Shown: positions 35,341 through 44,237 of the stretch, one piece after another | How the letters are laid out: each line of letters opens with the position of its first letter | How positions within the stretch are numbered: the first letter of the stretch is position 1 | Source of the DNA: Nostoc sp. XA010 | GTDB taxonomy: Bacteria > Cyanobacteriota > Cyanobacteriia > Cyanobacteriales > Nostocaceae | Direction of reading: 5' to 3' | DNA: 64,000 nt | Assembly (NCBI RefSeq): GCF_020829625.1 | Contig: NZ_JAIVFX010000018.1 | Coordinates: forward strand, 1-64,000 | Made by a program: the position numbers and the translations under genes | Notes under the pieces: model-generated | Databases searched by the model: none | Seen by the model: only the letters and a program-made list of their open reading frames with translations | Told to the model about the DNA's origin: nothing

Positions 35341-35364
35341 GAACCACCAAGAAGTTGGTGGTTC
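35341..35364 (-). terminator. Hairpin terminator
   Basis: GAACCACCAA-GAAG-TTGGTGGTTC, followed on the minus strand by AAATTTTTAG, 36 bases past the stop of the 81-aa gene. Confidence 0.7.
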
Positions 35365-35399
35365 AGAGTTATATTTCGTATTAGCTACTAGTCAAGCAC

Positions 35400-35645
35400 T
35401 TAAGCAGGAAATATTGTCCGGGTAATCAGTGCGCTGGCGAACCCAGAAAGACTAAGACCTAGCAAAACACTAGTAAACAAAAGACCTATTCGAGGGTTAG
35501 AATCTAGTTTTTTGTCTTCTCTACCACCTGTAAAGAATAAAGACCAAGCTTGGGAAGCATTGATAGTCTTAAAGCTATTAAAATTAGGTCTGAAAACAAC
35601 AGAACCAAATAGCTCAGGAGATTTGAAGTCTAAATCATTGTTCAT
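35400..35645 (-). CDS. Small membrane protein, unknown function
   Basis: This 81-aa protein has a soluble N-terminal part (DLDFKSPELFGSVVFRPNFNSFKTINASQAWSLFFTGGRE) and a single C-terminal helix (IGLLFTSVLLGLSLSGFASALI). A TATACT box lies about 10 bases before the ATG, and a strong hairpin follows the stop, which supports a real transcript. No ribosome binding site is obvious and the family is unknown. Confidence 0.4.
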   Translation of the reverse strand: MNNDLDFKSPELFGSVVFRPNFNSFKTINASQAWSLFFTGGREDKKLDSNPRIGLLFTSVLLGLSLSGFASALITRTIFPA

Positions 35646-35843
35646 GTAAATAAGTATAACAAATATCTTGTCAAATAGCTATCTTTATGATAGAAACCTA
35701 CAGATAAAGGCAAGGTAGATATGTCAAGGGCAGCGATCGCCAGCGTTGAGTGGTGGTTTTTCAAAGGGAGCTGAGGAACGGATATCGCTTAAAATGTATC
35801 AAATTGATACCGTGACCGCTACGTTGCCAACTTCCTTTGACGG

Positions 35844-36134
35844 TTACAAATCAAAATCAAGGCTGAATGTTTCCGGTTCAGAATCTTCTTCTTTCTCCTC
35901 TGCAAATGGAGTTGAAGTCCGAGAGGTGAGTTGATTTGACTCAGTATTAATCGGTGGGGAAGCTAAAAGTTGTGCAGGTAATCCAGCCTTGATGAAAACA
36001 AAATAGCAATCAACTATAAAGTAAATCGTGTCCAGGTAACTTTTATCTAGTTTTTGGGATTCTGCAAATATGCGCTCTCGGTAATTATCTTTGAGGCGAA
36101 CTTTTTCCGGTGCTAAGTCTTTTTTATCTGCCAT
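35844..36134 (-). CDS. Small charged partner of ParM-like system B (putative ParR)
   Basis: This 96-aa protein has a basic N-terminal region (DKKDLAPEKVRLKDNYRERIFAESQKLDKSYLDTIYFIVDCYFVFIKAG) that could form a ribbon-helix-helix-like fold, and an acidic C-terminal tail (FAEEKEEDSEPETFSLDFDL) suited to binding an actin-like filament. It starts 10 bases after the ParM-like gene on the same strand. Gene order is the ParM-ParR order of type II partition operons. Assigned by context and composition. Confidence 0.5.
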   Translation of the reverse strand: MADKKDLAPEKVRLKDNYRERIFAESQKLDKSYLDTIYFIVDCYFVFIKAGLPAQLLASPPINTESNQLTSRTSTPFAEEKEEDSEPETFSLDFDL

Positions 36135-36144
36135 TGTTATAACT

Positions 36145-37104
36145 TTACTTAAGAGATGTAGTAGTTGGATTCTTGCTGGTGATGGTTTTTGCCATCTCTA
36201 AAAGCCCAGAGACATTGGCTTCTACTGGATTGTCCAGGATTTTGAAGCCGTTTTTCTCCAATAGCTTCTTAAATCCTGGTAAGAGGCAACCTCCACCAAT
36301 CGCCCAGATTTCATCGCCCTGGTGCTTGGCATCAAGCGTCAGATTCACTACTTTCTTCAAGTATTTTTCATACCAATCTTTCAAACAAGTACTGTATACA
36401 TCTTTGATATCGATGTCACGGCTGTATCGGGTATGCCCCATTTCCAAACAAAATCGGATTTTGGATGGGTCTCCGATTTTTCCGCCATTTAAATGTTTCA
36501 TTTTTTGGGTGATATCATCGATGAGAACTTCTACACCGATAGGGTAAGCAGTGTGAACTTCTCGTTTCCCTTGGTTGTAACGAGAATACAGGGTTGTTCC
36601 ATTGCCAAAGTCTAAAATGGTTAATTTTTTGGGTAGTGGATGCCCAAACAATGCACCCATACCCTCTAGTACGACTTTCAGCACTTCTACTTTCACGTCT
36701 GATTGTTTGCCAGCAAGTATTGGCTGATATTCTCCATTGAGTACTTTTTGAAGTTCTTCAGCCATACCAACGTCATGTAAGCTGACAACTAATTTTAAGT
36801 GCCAAGCCTTACGGTATGGTAGATGTGCCAATGCGCCCAACAAAGTCAACAACGCATTATTTACTTTATTTTCATTATTGTCTGTGTTGCGGTCAAAATA
36901 ATTTCCTGTCCGATAAGCTGATTCTCCAACGGTGTAAGCACTACCGTTAAAAACTACACGTCCTGGAACATCTTCCATCTCGGCATTAGTTATATAACTG
37001 GGTACACGAATTACTTCAAACCCTTCGACTAAAAGTTTGAGACTTCCGTAACCGTTATCGAAACCCGCAGGAAAAATTTTTTGTAAGGTGTGAATGTTTG
37101 ACAT
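36145..37104 (-). CDS. ParM/Alp-family actin-like ATPase (system B)
   Basis: This is a 319-aa protein. Its actin-fold signatures are AGFDNGYGSLKLL (D16) at the N-terminus, LTILDFGNGTTLYSRY, and EIWAIGGGCLLPGFKKLL near the C-terminus. It aligns in layout with plasmid ParM/AlfA-like proteins and with the archaeal-type actins in Pfam's StbA/ALP groups. GGAG six bases upstream supports the ATG at 37104 over the frame's earlier start at 37122. A cluster of GGGGT-containing repeats upstream (37221-37375) is the likely centromere. It shares little visible sequence with the other actin-like gene (26753), so the two systems should be compatible. Confidence 0.8.
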   Translation of the reverse strand: MSNIHTLQKIFPAGFDNGYGSLKLLVEGFEVIRVPSYITNAEMEDVPGRVVFNGSAYTVGESAYRTGNYFDRNTDNNENKVNNALLTLLGALAHLPYRKAWHLKLVVSLHDVGMAEELQKVLNGEYQPILAGKQSDVKVEVLKVVLEGMGALFGHPLPKKLTILDFGNGTTLYSRYNQGKREVHTAYPIGVEVLIDDITQKMKHLNGGKIGDPSKIRFCLEMGHTRYSRDIDIKDVYSTCLKDWYEKYLKKVVNLTLDAKHQGDEIWAIGGGCLLPGFKKLLEKNGFKILDNPVEANVSGLLEMAKTITSKNPTTTSLK

Positions 37105-37220
37105 AGGCTCCAAGTAATACACTTTAATTTGTGAAAATTATCTGTTGAAGTGATCTGCAAGAGCAAGAGAAAGAAGAATAAAATAACTTCCCGCTTATTT
37201 TCCCAACTCAAGAGCTTATC

Positions 37221-37375
37221 ATAACCCCTTGGGGGCTAAATGGGGTACAAAATGTCAATCAGTCAAATATACCCTACTTAGCACCTATATATACCCTATA
37301 TAGGGGTCAAAATGTTCCCAAAGTCTTAATCTCTAGTTGGGGTATATGTAGCTCCCATGTAGCCCCCAACAGGAA
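37221..37375. other. Iteron-like cluster upstream of ParM-like system B
   Basis: Direct repeats GGGGTACAAAATGT (37242-37255) and GGGGTCAAAATGTT (37303-37316) lie among palindromes: ACCCCTTGGGGGCT (37224-37237) and ACCCTATATAGGGGT (37293-37307), plus a GTTGGGG ... CCCCCAAC dyad. The arrangement suggests a centromere and autoregulatory site, or possibly a replication origin. The rest of the gap, to 37517, shows nothing else. Confidence 0.55.
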
Positions 37376-37517
37376 TTTTTGAAATCTTTTCTATCAACGC
37401 AGCAGAAATTAATTTAGATGGTTGACTCTTTGATTTATAATTTACTGTCAATAAGATTGTTGAAAAGCAATTCAGTCTTGATCTCTAATTTCTTGCTGAA
37501 TACGTAATTTAGGGTCA

Positions 37518-38030
37518 CTACTTGCTGACAGGTTCAGCTTTCTCAACTGAATTATCATTCACACCCAAAGTTAATTCCAAAGGAGTTTTTTGGGCGTAAG
37601 CTTTTACTACTTGCCGATAAACATCATAATTAGTAGGTAGGGTATTCTGTGCATTACCCACTCCATAGGTCAATTTGTACTTTACATTTTTCACCAATTC
37701 AGGCTTGCCTGCCTCTTCTTGAATTTTTATGCGTTGTTCAACTTGCTCAACGCTTGGTCGCGGCGGTAAAGTAGGCCAACATAGCCCTCTATCATCTGGG
37801 CCAACAACTGCTCCTGGCGGTTTCAATCCATTCCGATTCAACACTGAAGTATTCGCAAAGATTTCAATACGTGGCTGTGGTTGACTTGTTAGGTTATTCG
37901 CATACTTGACTTGCCAGGTGTAACTGGTGAGTGCTGTAGCTTCATACTGTTCAGCAGTAGTAGTACTGCAACTAGTTAATGTCAGTGCCGTTAATGCAGT
38001 TATTATTGAGGGTAAAAATCTCATTTGCAT
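37518..38030 (-). CDS. Lipoprotein, unknown function
   Basis: This 170-aa protein starts MQMRFLPSIITALTALTLTSC, a signal peptide with lipobox LTSC (Cys21). The mature part includes QYEATALTSYTWQVKYANNL, RIEIFANTSVLNRNGLKPPGA, GLCWPTLPPRPSVEQVEQRI and a C-terminal Lys/Glu-rich region. Lipid attachment to a membrane is predicted. It could act as a VirB7-like outer-membrane lipoprotein, but it lies far from the transfer operon, so this is speculative. The frame is open to 38060, but only the downstream ATGs precede a proper signal. Confidence 0.55.
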   Translation of the reverse strand: MQMRFLPSIITALTALTLTSCSTTTAEQYEATALTSYTWQVKYANNLTSQPQPRIEIFANTSVLNRNGLKPPGAVVGPDDRGLCWPTLPPRPSVEQVEQRIKIQEEAGKPELVKNVKYKLTYGVGNAQNTLPTNYDVYRQVVKAYAQKTPLELTLGVNDNSVEKAEPVSK

Positions 38031-38081
38031 TATCAATCGTAAATATCTTTCACCAATCACTGTTGAAGAGGGAGTGTGCCA

Positions 38082-38678
38082 TCATTCCTGCCAAGGTGAA
38101 GGAATCGCTGTTGTTGAAAGCACCTGACCCGTTGTTAATCTGATCGCCGTCTGCTCACAATTAGGACATTGGACTTTCACCTGGATTAGTGAAGGATGGC
38201 CTTTGTATTCTCCCATTACAGGTTCCCCAGTAAACTCGCTAATTATTCCCTGCTGACAGTGCCAGCACTCGAATACCACGCGCCCAACTTGTTTATCGCA
38301 GTCCAAAAACTGGATATGTTGACAGCGTTCTGGCGCTAACTCTTCATCATCATCATCGCTCTTTGTCAATTGACCCTGTTGCTTGGGCTGTTGCGGTAAT
38401 TTGGATTTTCTCTTGTCAGCAGAGGTACGTTTGGCTTTACTTTTCTCTAAGGGTTGCGGTTTTTCAGCAGCGTTTGTCTTTGACCTTAAAGGAGGTATTG
38501 CCTGTGCTTGGGCTGGCTGCTCAACTGACGGCAGATCATCACTGGGAGTCATGTCAGGCTGAGAGGTTGGTTGCTGTTTCTCTACTGGTTTATAAGCAAC
38601 AAGGTCAAGCTTTGGGTTTTGAACGTTGAGTTTTAACTCTTGCTTAGGTAGCTTGGGCGATCGCTCGGTAGACTTCAT
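38082..38678 (-). CDS. Zinc-ribbon protein with disordered basic N-terminus
   Basis: This is a 198-aa protein. Residues 1-110 are Pro/Gln/Lys-rich and low complexity (KPQPLEKSKAKRTSADKRKSKLPQQPKQQ). The C-terminal part has cysteines in two pairs, CWHCQQG and CPNCEQT, about 30 residues apart, as in a zinc ribbon, plus an earlier CQH-x5-DC. It may bind nucleic acid. It lies in tandem with the lipoprotein gene, 51 bases upstream. I do not recognise a named family. Confidence 0.5.
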   Translation of the reverse strand: MKSTERSPKLPKQELKLNVQNPKLDLVAYKPVEKQQPTSQPDMTPSDDLPSVEQPAQAQAIPPLRSKTNAAEKPQPLEKSKAKRTSADKRKSKLPQQPKQQGQLTKSDDDDEELAPERCQHIQFLDCDKQVGRVVFECWHCQQGIISEFTGEPVMGEYKGHPSLIQVKVQCPNCEQTAIRLTTGQVLSTTAIPSPWQE

Positions 38679-38932
38679 CAGAACTTTCTTTCCTGAACTT
38701 TGGGAAATGAGTGTATTTTAACCGCCAATTTATTTCACTAAATCGCTCCTCATCACCAGAACGAAAGTATAGTTAGCTTTTTAGGTAACAAGCAATTTGG
38801 AGCATTAGTTTTTCATTACTTTGGTGTAAAACTTGTGAAAATCTTTGCGGTCTACTTAAATTGTCATAGAATCAGTTCATTCTGTAACTAATATATGTTT
38901 TTTCATCAAAAATCGTATAGTACTAAGAAAAT

Positions 38933-39685
38933 ATGATTATCGCAGTTACTAATCAAAAGGGAGGAGTAGCCAAGACAACCTCTACTATCGCACTAAGTGG
39001 ATTGCTGGCAGAAAGTTCCTCCTGCCTTGTAGTTGACTTTGATCCCCAAGGTAATTTAACCACGGGTCTAGGAATCAAGATTCAGCCAGGGCAGAAGACT
39101 GCTTATGAAGTACTTACAGATCGTAAACAGAGCGCATCTGAAACTATTATTGACACCGAGTACGGAATCAAGCTGATTCCGGCTGACATATCTCTTGCAT
39201 CTGGAGAAAAGCAAATTTTGACCTCGGCAGATAATAGCCGAATCCTGAGAAAGAAGTTGAATCCTTTACGGCAAGAATTTGCTCATATCCTCATTGATTG
39301 CCCACCTAGCTTAGGTATGCTGACTCTAAATGCACTAATGGCAGCAGATGCAGTCTTGATCCCCGTTCAATGTCAGTTTTTTGCTTTAGAAGGCTTACGA
39401 CAATTATTGGAAACTATCGAAAGTCTTCGTGATGAAGACACTCACCCCAATTTGCAAATTTTAGGAGTCTTGCCTACAATGGCAGACCGTACACTCACGA
39501 CCCAAGATGCTCTCAAAACTCTTAAAACTAAACTTCCTGGGGTCAAAATTTTTGAACCAGTTCCTAAGTCTGTTCAGTTTCCAGAGTCCAACTTGGCGCG
39601 TCAACCAATTCATCGATATACCACAGAAAGAAAATTGATTGAACCTTATCAAGAAATCGCCAGGTCAATGGCAGAACAGGAGTAA
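38933..39685 (+). CDS. parA: ParA-type partition ATPase
   Basis: This 250-aa type Ib-like ParA/Soj protein lacks an N-terminal regulatory domain. The deviant Walker A motif KGGVAKTT is at residues 9-16, with VVDFDPQGN and ILIDCPPSLGML following as the switch I/Walker B regions. It forms nucleoid gradients that move ParB-bound plasmid. The ATG has only a weak upstream AAGAAA. TATAGTACT before it may be a promoter or operator element. It is followed directly by parB. Confidence 0.9.
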   Translation: MIIAVTNQKGGVAKTTSTIALSGLLAESSSCLVVDFDPQGNLTTGLGIKIQPGQKTAYEVLTDRKQSASETIIDTEYGIKLIPADISLASGEKQILTSADNSRILRKKLNPLRQEFAHILIDCPPSLGMLTLNALMAADAVLIPVQCQFFALEGLRQLLETIESLRDEDTHPNLQILGVLPTMADRTLTTQDALKTLKTKLPGVKIFEPVPKSVQFPESNLARQPIHRYTTERKLIEPYQEIARSMAEQE

Positions 39686-39686
39686 T

Positions 39687-40640
39687 ATGGCGAAGCGGCG
39701 CTTGTCAATGGCAGATGAAATGGAATTTCCGAATAAAACCAGACAATTCCTTGACTTAGTAGGAGTTACCAATAATCCTCAACTCTCGGAAAACGAATCT
39801 ATTGAACAATCTTTATTAATAACTCAAATTCACCTAGCTGCTCATCAGCCTCGGCGTTATTTTTCAATTCAAGGAATGGAAAGCCTAGTTGCTTCTATTC
39901 GTGAACATGGCATCTTGCAGCCACTGCTTGTCCGACCGTTAGAATCCGGTAATTATGAATTGATTGCTGGTGAACGTCGCTACCGTGCGGCTCAAACTCT
40001 TGGAATGGAGCAAGTTCCGGTTATTATCCGCCATCTCAATGACCAAGATGCTTTCCAAGTCGCCCTCCTCGAAAATTTGCAACGGGAAGATTTAAATCCG
40101 GTTGAGGAAACTGAAGCTATTTTGCAACTGCTATCTATCCGCTTGGAATGCTCTCAAGGAGAAGTTATTTCCCTACTCAATCATATTGCTAACCGACAAA
40201 AGCAAAAAACAGAAACTACGAACAACGTTGTTCGTAACCAATGGGAAATGGTAGAAAAGATATTTTCAGTAATAGGTAGGTTGACTCCAGACAGTTTTCG
40301 TAGTCATCGCCTACCTTTACTAAATTTACCTAAAGATGTTCTAGAAACTTTGCGCCAAGGACAACTAGAATATACCAAAGCTCGGATCATCGCTCAATTG
40401 AAAGACAAAGATCAGCGACATCAACTTCTAGTGAAAACTATTGAAGAAAATCTTTCAGTTAGAGATATCAAAAGTTACATTCAATCAGTTCAACCTCTTA
40501 AGTCTTCTCAGCCGAATATCCTTCCTAATCGGATGAAGGAAGCCTATCAGCGAGTTAAGCAAGCTAAAATCTGGGAAGATCCTAATAAAGCAAAAGTTTT
40601 AGATAAGTTGTTAGGGCAAATTGAAGCTTTATTAGAGTAA
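39687..40640 (+). CDS. parB: ParB-type partition protein
   Basis: This is a 317-aa protein. The ParB/Spo0J N-terminal CTPase domain is clear: IHLAAHQPRRYFSIQGMESLVASIREHGILQPLLVRP, LIAGERRYRAAQTLG and ALLENLQREDLNPVEE. It is followed by a helix-turn-helix region and a C-terminal dimer segment. AGGAG overlapping the parA stop precedes the ATG at 39687, so that start is used although the frame opens at 39639. The site recognised is unknown; a perfect 20-bp palindrome lies inside this gene. Confidence 0.9.
   Translation: MAKRRLSMADEMEFPNKTRQFLDLVGVTNNPQLSENESIEQSLLITQIHLAAHQPRRYFSIQGMESLVASIREHGILQPLLVRPLESGNYELIAGERRYRAAQTLGMEQVPVIIRHLNDQDAFQVALLENLQREDLNPVEETEAILQLLSIRLECSQGEVISLLNHIANRQKQKTETTNNVVRNQWEMVEKIFSVIGRLTPDSFRSHRLPLLNLPKDVLETLRQGQLEYTKARIIAQLKDKDQRHQLLVKTIEENLSVRDIKSYIQSVQPLKSSQPNILPNRMKEAYQRVKQAKIWEDPNKAKVLDKLLGQIEALLE
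40217..40236. other. Perfect 20-bp palindrome inside parB (candidate parS)
   Basis: TACGAACAAC followed by its exact complement GTTGTTCGTA. It interrupts the coding sequence as TTNNVVR without breaking the frame. Internal parS sites exist in other ParAB systems, which makes this a candidate binding site. Confidence 0.4.
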
Positions 40641-40787
40641 AATCTATGGTTTTTTACAACATATTTCACTCTCCTCACCAACCTTTGAGGCGTAGCTTGC
40701 TCCCGCTTGCGCTCGTAGTCATCGTATGGTGAAGCGAAGCAGCATTTTCGACTTTATCATCTACTATTATTGTAATCTCAAAAGAGT

Positions 40788-40830
40788 ATAGTATTTATGT
40801 ACTATGATTGAACTGAATCCCAGTACTATA
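40788..40830. promoter_or_regulatory. TAGTA/TACTA dyads upstream of recD2-like gene
   Basis: ATAGTA-TTTATG-TACTAT (40788-40805) is a perfect 6-bp dyad. A further CAGTACTATA follows at 40821. They lie 28-70 bases before the helicase start and resemble the TAGTACT motif near parA. An operator is possible. The preceding 140 bases hold a Nostocales-type repeat (GCTTGCTCCCGCTTGCGCTC). Confidence 0.4.
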
Positions 40831-40857
40831 ATAGTCTGCGGCATCGGATCATAAGCA

Positions 40858-43104
40858 ATGTCCACTCCTCCTAATCTTGCCCCTCAACAAGTAAGCGCCT
40901 TTCCTCAAAACGAAACAATCACCGGAGTCGTAGAACGTTTAACTTTTTACTCTGCTGAGTCAGGCTACACTGTGGCAAGATTGACTCGCCCACGTAGTAC
41001 CGAACTCACAACAATTGTCGGCAGCTTCGCCAATATTCAGCCAGGGCAGACTTTACAACTAACTGGTTTCTGGCGTGACCATCCACAATTTGGCCCCCAG
41101 TTCCAAGTAGTCAACTACAAAGAAACCAAACCAGCTACTCTCACTGGAATTGAAAAATACTTGGGTAGTGGGCTGATTAAAGGTGTTGGCCCAGTCACAG
41201 CAAGACGGATTGTTGCCCACTTCGGGCTAGAAACCCTGGACATCATCGAAAACCAAATCGAGCGATTAATTGAAGTTCAGGGCATCGCTAAAAAGCGGAT
41301 TACTTTAATCAAAAACGCTTGGTCAACTCAGAAAGCGATCAAAGAAGTGATGGTGTTTCTCCAGGGGCATGGCGTTTCTACCACTTATGCTGTGAAGATT
41401 TACAAGCAATATAAGGATGAAGCGATCGCTAGAGTAACCCATAACCCTTACCAGCTAGCAGCCGATATCTACGGGATCGGTTTTCTGACTGCTGATAAAA
41501 TTGCACGGAATATCGGAATTGCGCCTGACTCAGAATTTCGTTACCGTGCGGGGATTATCCATTGCCTAAGTGAAGCTGCCGAAGATGGTCATTGTTACTT
41601 ACCACAGGCAGAACTAATTGAGTCAGTGATTAAACTGCTGACTACTGAGGATCACCAGCCAACAGAAGATGCGATCACTCTGACTATCAAAGATATGGCA
41701 TTAAGGGATGAGTTAATCAGAGAGAAAATCCCAGACCAAACCCTGCTGTGCTACAAACCAACTTACTTTCATACTGAACAAAACCTAGCACAACTGATAT
41801 CTGGGCGCTTGAGCCAGCCCATTGCACAAGATATTCCCCGTGTCCGTGCCTGGATTGAGCGCTTCACGGCTAGTCATAAAATTCAGCTTTCAGAGCAACA
41901 ACAGCAAGCGGTCGAGATAGCAGCTTACTCCAGGATGATGATTTTAACTGGTGGGCCAGGGGTTGGAAAAACTTTCACCACCCATACCATAGTTAGTTTA
42001 TGGAAAGCGATGGGGAAATCTATTGCAATGGCAGCACCAACTGGACGGGCTGCTCAACGCTTGGGTGAGATGACTGGACTTGAAGCAAAAACTATTCATC
42101 GCTTGTTGGAATTTGACCCCAAGACAAGAGGATTTAAATGTGACAGTGACAATCCTTTGCCCCATACAGCAATTATTGTTGATGAAGCATCGATGCTTGA
42201 TTTGTTTCTAGCTTACTCCTTGGTTAAAGCAGTATTAGCTGGCGCTCTACTGTTGTTGGTGGGTGACATTGACCAGCTACCATCTGTGGGCCCAGGTCAA
42301 ATACTCGCTGATTTGATTAATTCTGGTTGTGTGCCAGTAGTGCGGTTAACTCAGGTATTCCGCCAAGCTCAAACAAGTGCTATTATCACTGCTGCTCACC
42401 AAATCAACCGGGGACAGTATCCCACGATTGAACCGATTTCTGACACACCTCAATCTGACTGTATTTGGCACGGCGGCGGACATCAGCCCGAACATGGTGT
42501 ACAGGCAATCTGCGAGTTGATTACCGATTTGATTCCACGGTTAGGTTTTAATCCTGCCACTGATGTCCAAGTCCTTTGCCCGATGACACGCGGAGTCGTT
42601 GGGACTCGAAACCTGAACACAGTATTGCAGCAGTTGATTAATCCGCCCAGCCCTGACAAGGTAGAGATTAACAGGGGTGGCAATTTATTGCGTGAGGGCG
42701 ATCGCATCATCCAGCTAACCAACGACTACAACCGAGAAGTCTTCAACGGCGACTTAGGAATTATCAAGAGTATTGATACTGTCGAGCAGGAAGTTGCAGT
42801 GCAATATGGTGAGCGGACTGTGGTTTACGATTACGCTGACCTCAATGAAATTGCGCTAGCGTGGAGCGTGACTATTCATAAAAGTCAGGGGTCAGAATAT
42901 CCGGTGGTGATTCTGCCAATCTATATGCAGCACTATATGATGTTGACCCGGAACCTGTTTTACACTGGTATAACTCGTGCCAAGAAGTTAGCGCTCATTG
43001 TAGGAGCAAAAAAAGCGATATCTCTAGCGGTGCGTTCTACTGATGACCAACAGAGGTACACAAGGTTAAAGCAGAGGTTACTTCAGGCAGGGCTGCATTG
43101 TTAA
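40858..43104 (+). CDS. recD2: RecD2-like superfamily 1B DNA helicase
   Basis: This is a 748-aa protein. The N-terminal OB-like part (GVVERLTFYSAESGYTVARL) and helix-hairpin-helix region (VGPVTARRIVAHFGLETLDIIE) are typical of RecD2/TraA-like helicases. Walker A GGPGVGKT is at residues 365-372, motif II is AIIVDEASMLD, and motifs V-VI include SVTIHKSQGSEYPVVILP and LFYTGITRAKKLALIVG. RecD2 unwinds DNA 5'-3'. On a plasmid it may serve replication or processing of transferred DNA. No RecB/RecC partners are present. Confidence 0.88.
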   Translation: MSTPPNLAPQQVSAFPQNETITGVVERLTFYSAESGYTVARLTRPRSTELTTIVGSFANIQPGQTLQLTGFWRDHPQFGPQFQVVNYKETKPATLTGIEKYLGSGLIKGVGPVTARRIVAHFGLETLDIIENQIERLIEVQGIAKKRITLIKNAWSTQKAIKEVMVFLQGHGVSTTYAVKIYKQYKDEAIARVTHNPYQLAADIYGIGFLTADKIARNIGIAPDSEFRYRAGIIHCLSEAAEDGHCYLPQAELIESVIKLLTTEDHQPTEDAITLTIKDMALRDELIREKIPDQTLLCYKPTYFHTEQNLAQLISGRLSQPIAQDIPRVRAWIERFTASHKIQLSEQQQQAVEIAAYSRMMILTGGPGVGKTFTTHTIVSLWKAMGKSIAMAAPTGRAAQRLGEMTGLEAKTIHRLLEFDPKTRGFKCDSDNPLPHTAIIVDEASMLDLFLAYSLVKAVLAGALLLLVGDIDQLPSVGPGQILADLINSGCVPVVRLTQVFRQAQTSAIITAAHQINRGQYPTIEPISDTPQSDCIWHGGGHQPEHGVQAICELITDLIPRLGFNPATDVQVLCPMTRGVVGTRNLNTVLQQLINPPSPDKVEINRGGNLLREGDRIIQLTNDYNREVFNGDLGIIKSIDTVEQEVAVQYGERTVVYDYADLNEIALAWSVTIHKSQGSEYPVVILPIYMQHYMMLTRNLFYTGITRAKKLALIVGAKKAISLAVRSTDDQQRYTRLKQRLLQAGLHC

Positions 43105-43177
43105 AAATAAAAAAGTTTATTGAATTATTTGATTTATACTTTTAAATCCCCAGGTAAAAAAAAGCCGAAAAGTTTGT

Positions 43178-44128
43178 ATGTCCAGCCTCAGTTCCGACAT
43201 GGTTCGCATCTATTTGCAGGAAATTGGTCAGTATCCTTTATTGAAGCCAGAGGAAGAAATTGCTTATGGTAGACAGGTACAAGAAATGATTGCCATTGAG
43301 CGATCTAAAAATGAACTCACCCAACAGCTAGACCGGGAACCAACAATGACAGAATTAGCCAATGCTGTTGAAAAAACCGAAGCACAAGTCCGAGCAGCAC
43401 TACACCTTGGTCAAAAAGCCAAACAAAAAATGGTAACAGCTAACCTGCGGCTGGTAGTATCTGTTGCCAAGAAATACCAGAACCGCAATTTGGAATTTCT
43501 AGATTTGATCCAAGAAGGAGCGATCGGTTTACAAAGGGGTATAGAAAAGTTTGATCCCAACCGAGGTTATAGGCTATCAACCTACGCTTACTGGTGGATT
43601 AGTCAAGCTATAACCAGAGCTATTGCAGAACAATCCCGCACTATTAGATTACCTGTTCACCTCACTGAAATACTTACCAAAATTAAGAAAGTACAGCGAG
43701 AAAGCTTTCAAAAACTCGGTCGTCATGCCACTGCTGAAGAAATTGCAACACTCTTAAACATAAGCACAGATAAGCTTCGAGAATATCTCACTGCTTCTCG
43801 CACAGCCATTTCTTTAAATAAACAAGTCGGAGATGAGAAAGAGACAGAATTGGGCGAAATTTTAGCAGACGTTGGCACTTCACCAGAAAAACTGCTCACG
43901 CAAGAACTTTTATCGCAAGACGTAGCTAAATTCTTAGAACCATTGACACCGATTCAACGTCAAGTGTTGACTTTAAGCTTTGGGCTAGAGAATGATCAGC
44001 ATTTCAATCTCGCTCAGATTGGTCAACAGCTAAACCTTAGCCGAGAACGGATTCGTCAAATCCAGGTAAAAGCTATAAGTATTCTCCGCCATCGACAAAA
44101 CGACATGCAAGAGTATTTATTTGAGTGA
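43178..44128 (+). CDS. Group 2 (RpoD-like) sigma factor, copy 1
   Basis: This 316-aa cyanobacterial group 2 sigma factor has region 1.2 (DMVRIYLQEIGQYPLL), region 2 (NLRLVVSVAKKYQNRNLEFLDLIQEGAIGLQRGIEKFDPNRGYRLSTYAYWWISQAITRAI), region 3 and region 4 with the C-terminal helix-turn-helix (FNLAQIGQQLNLSRERIRQIQVKAISILR). It lacks a large group 1 N-terminal domain. It is followed by a hairpin terminator and then the group II intron. A paralogue lies at 52138. It probably directs host polymerase to plasmid promoters under particular conditions. Confidence 0.9.
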   Translation: MSSLSSDMVRIYLQEIGQYPLLKPEEEIAYGRQVQEMIAIERSKNELTQQLDREPTMTELANAVEKTEAQVRAALHLGQKAKQKMVTANLRLVVSVAKKYQNRNLEFLDLIQEGAIGLQRGIEKFDPNRGYRLSTYAYWWISQAITRAIAEQSRTIRLPVHLTEILTKIKKVQRESFQKLGRHATAEEIATLLNISTDKLREYLTASRTAISLNKQVGDEKETELGEILADVGTSPEKLLTQELLSQDVAKFLEPLTPIQRQVLTLSFGLENDQHFNLAQIGQQLNLSRERIRQIQVKAISILRHRQNDMQEYLFE

Positions 44129-44132
44129 ACTA

Positions 44133-44161
44133 CCCCACCCTGCCATCGTAGGAGGGTGGGG
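44133..44161. terminator. Terminator after sigma factor 1
   Basis: CCCCACCCT (44133-44141) and AGGGTGGGG (44153-44161) form a GC-rich 9-bp stem four bases after the stop codon. There is no clear T tract on the plus strand. Confidence 0.65.
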
Positions 44162-44237
44162 AATTCCGCCGAATTAGTTAAGAGGATGTTTTAGTCATTT
44201 TTTGAGGGTAAAAAAGACCCAGACATTTAATCTGGGT

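Noticed and set aside
35746-35934. 62-codon frame between small genes
   Set aside because: Overlaps the 96-aa gene on the opposite strand in a noncoding context.
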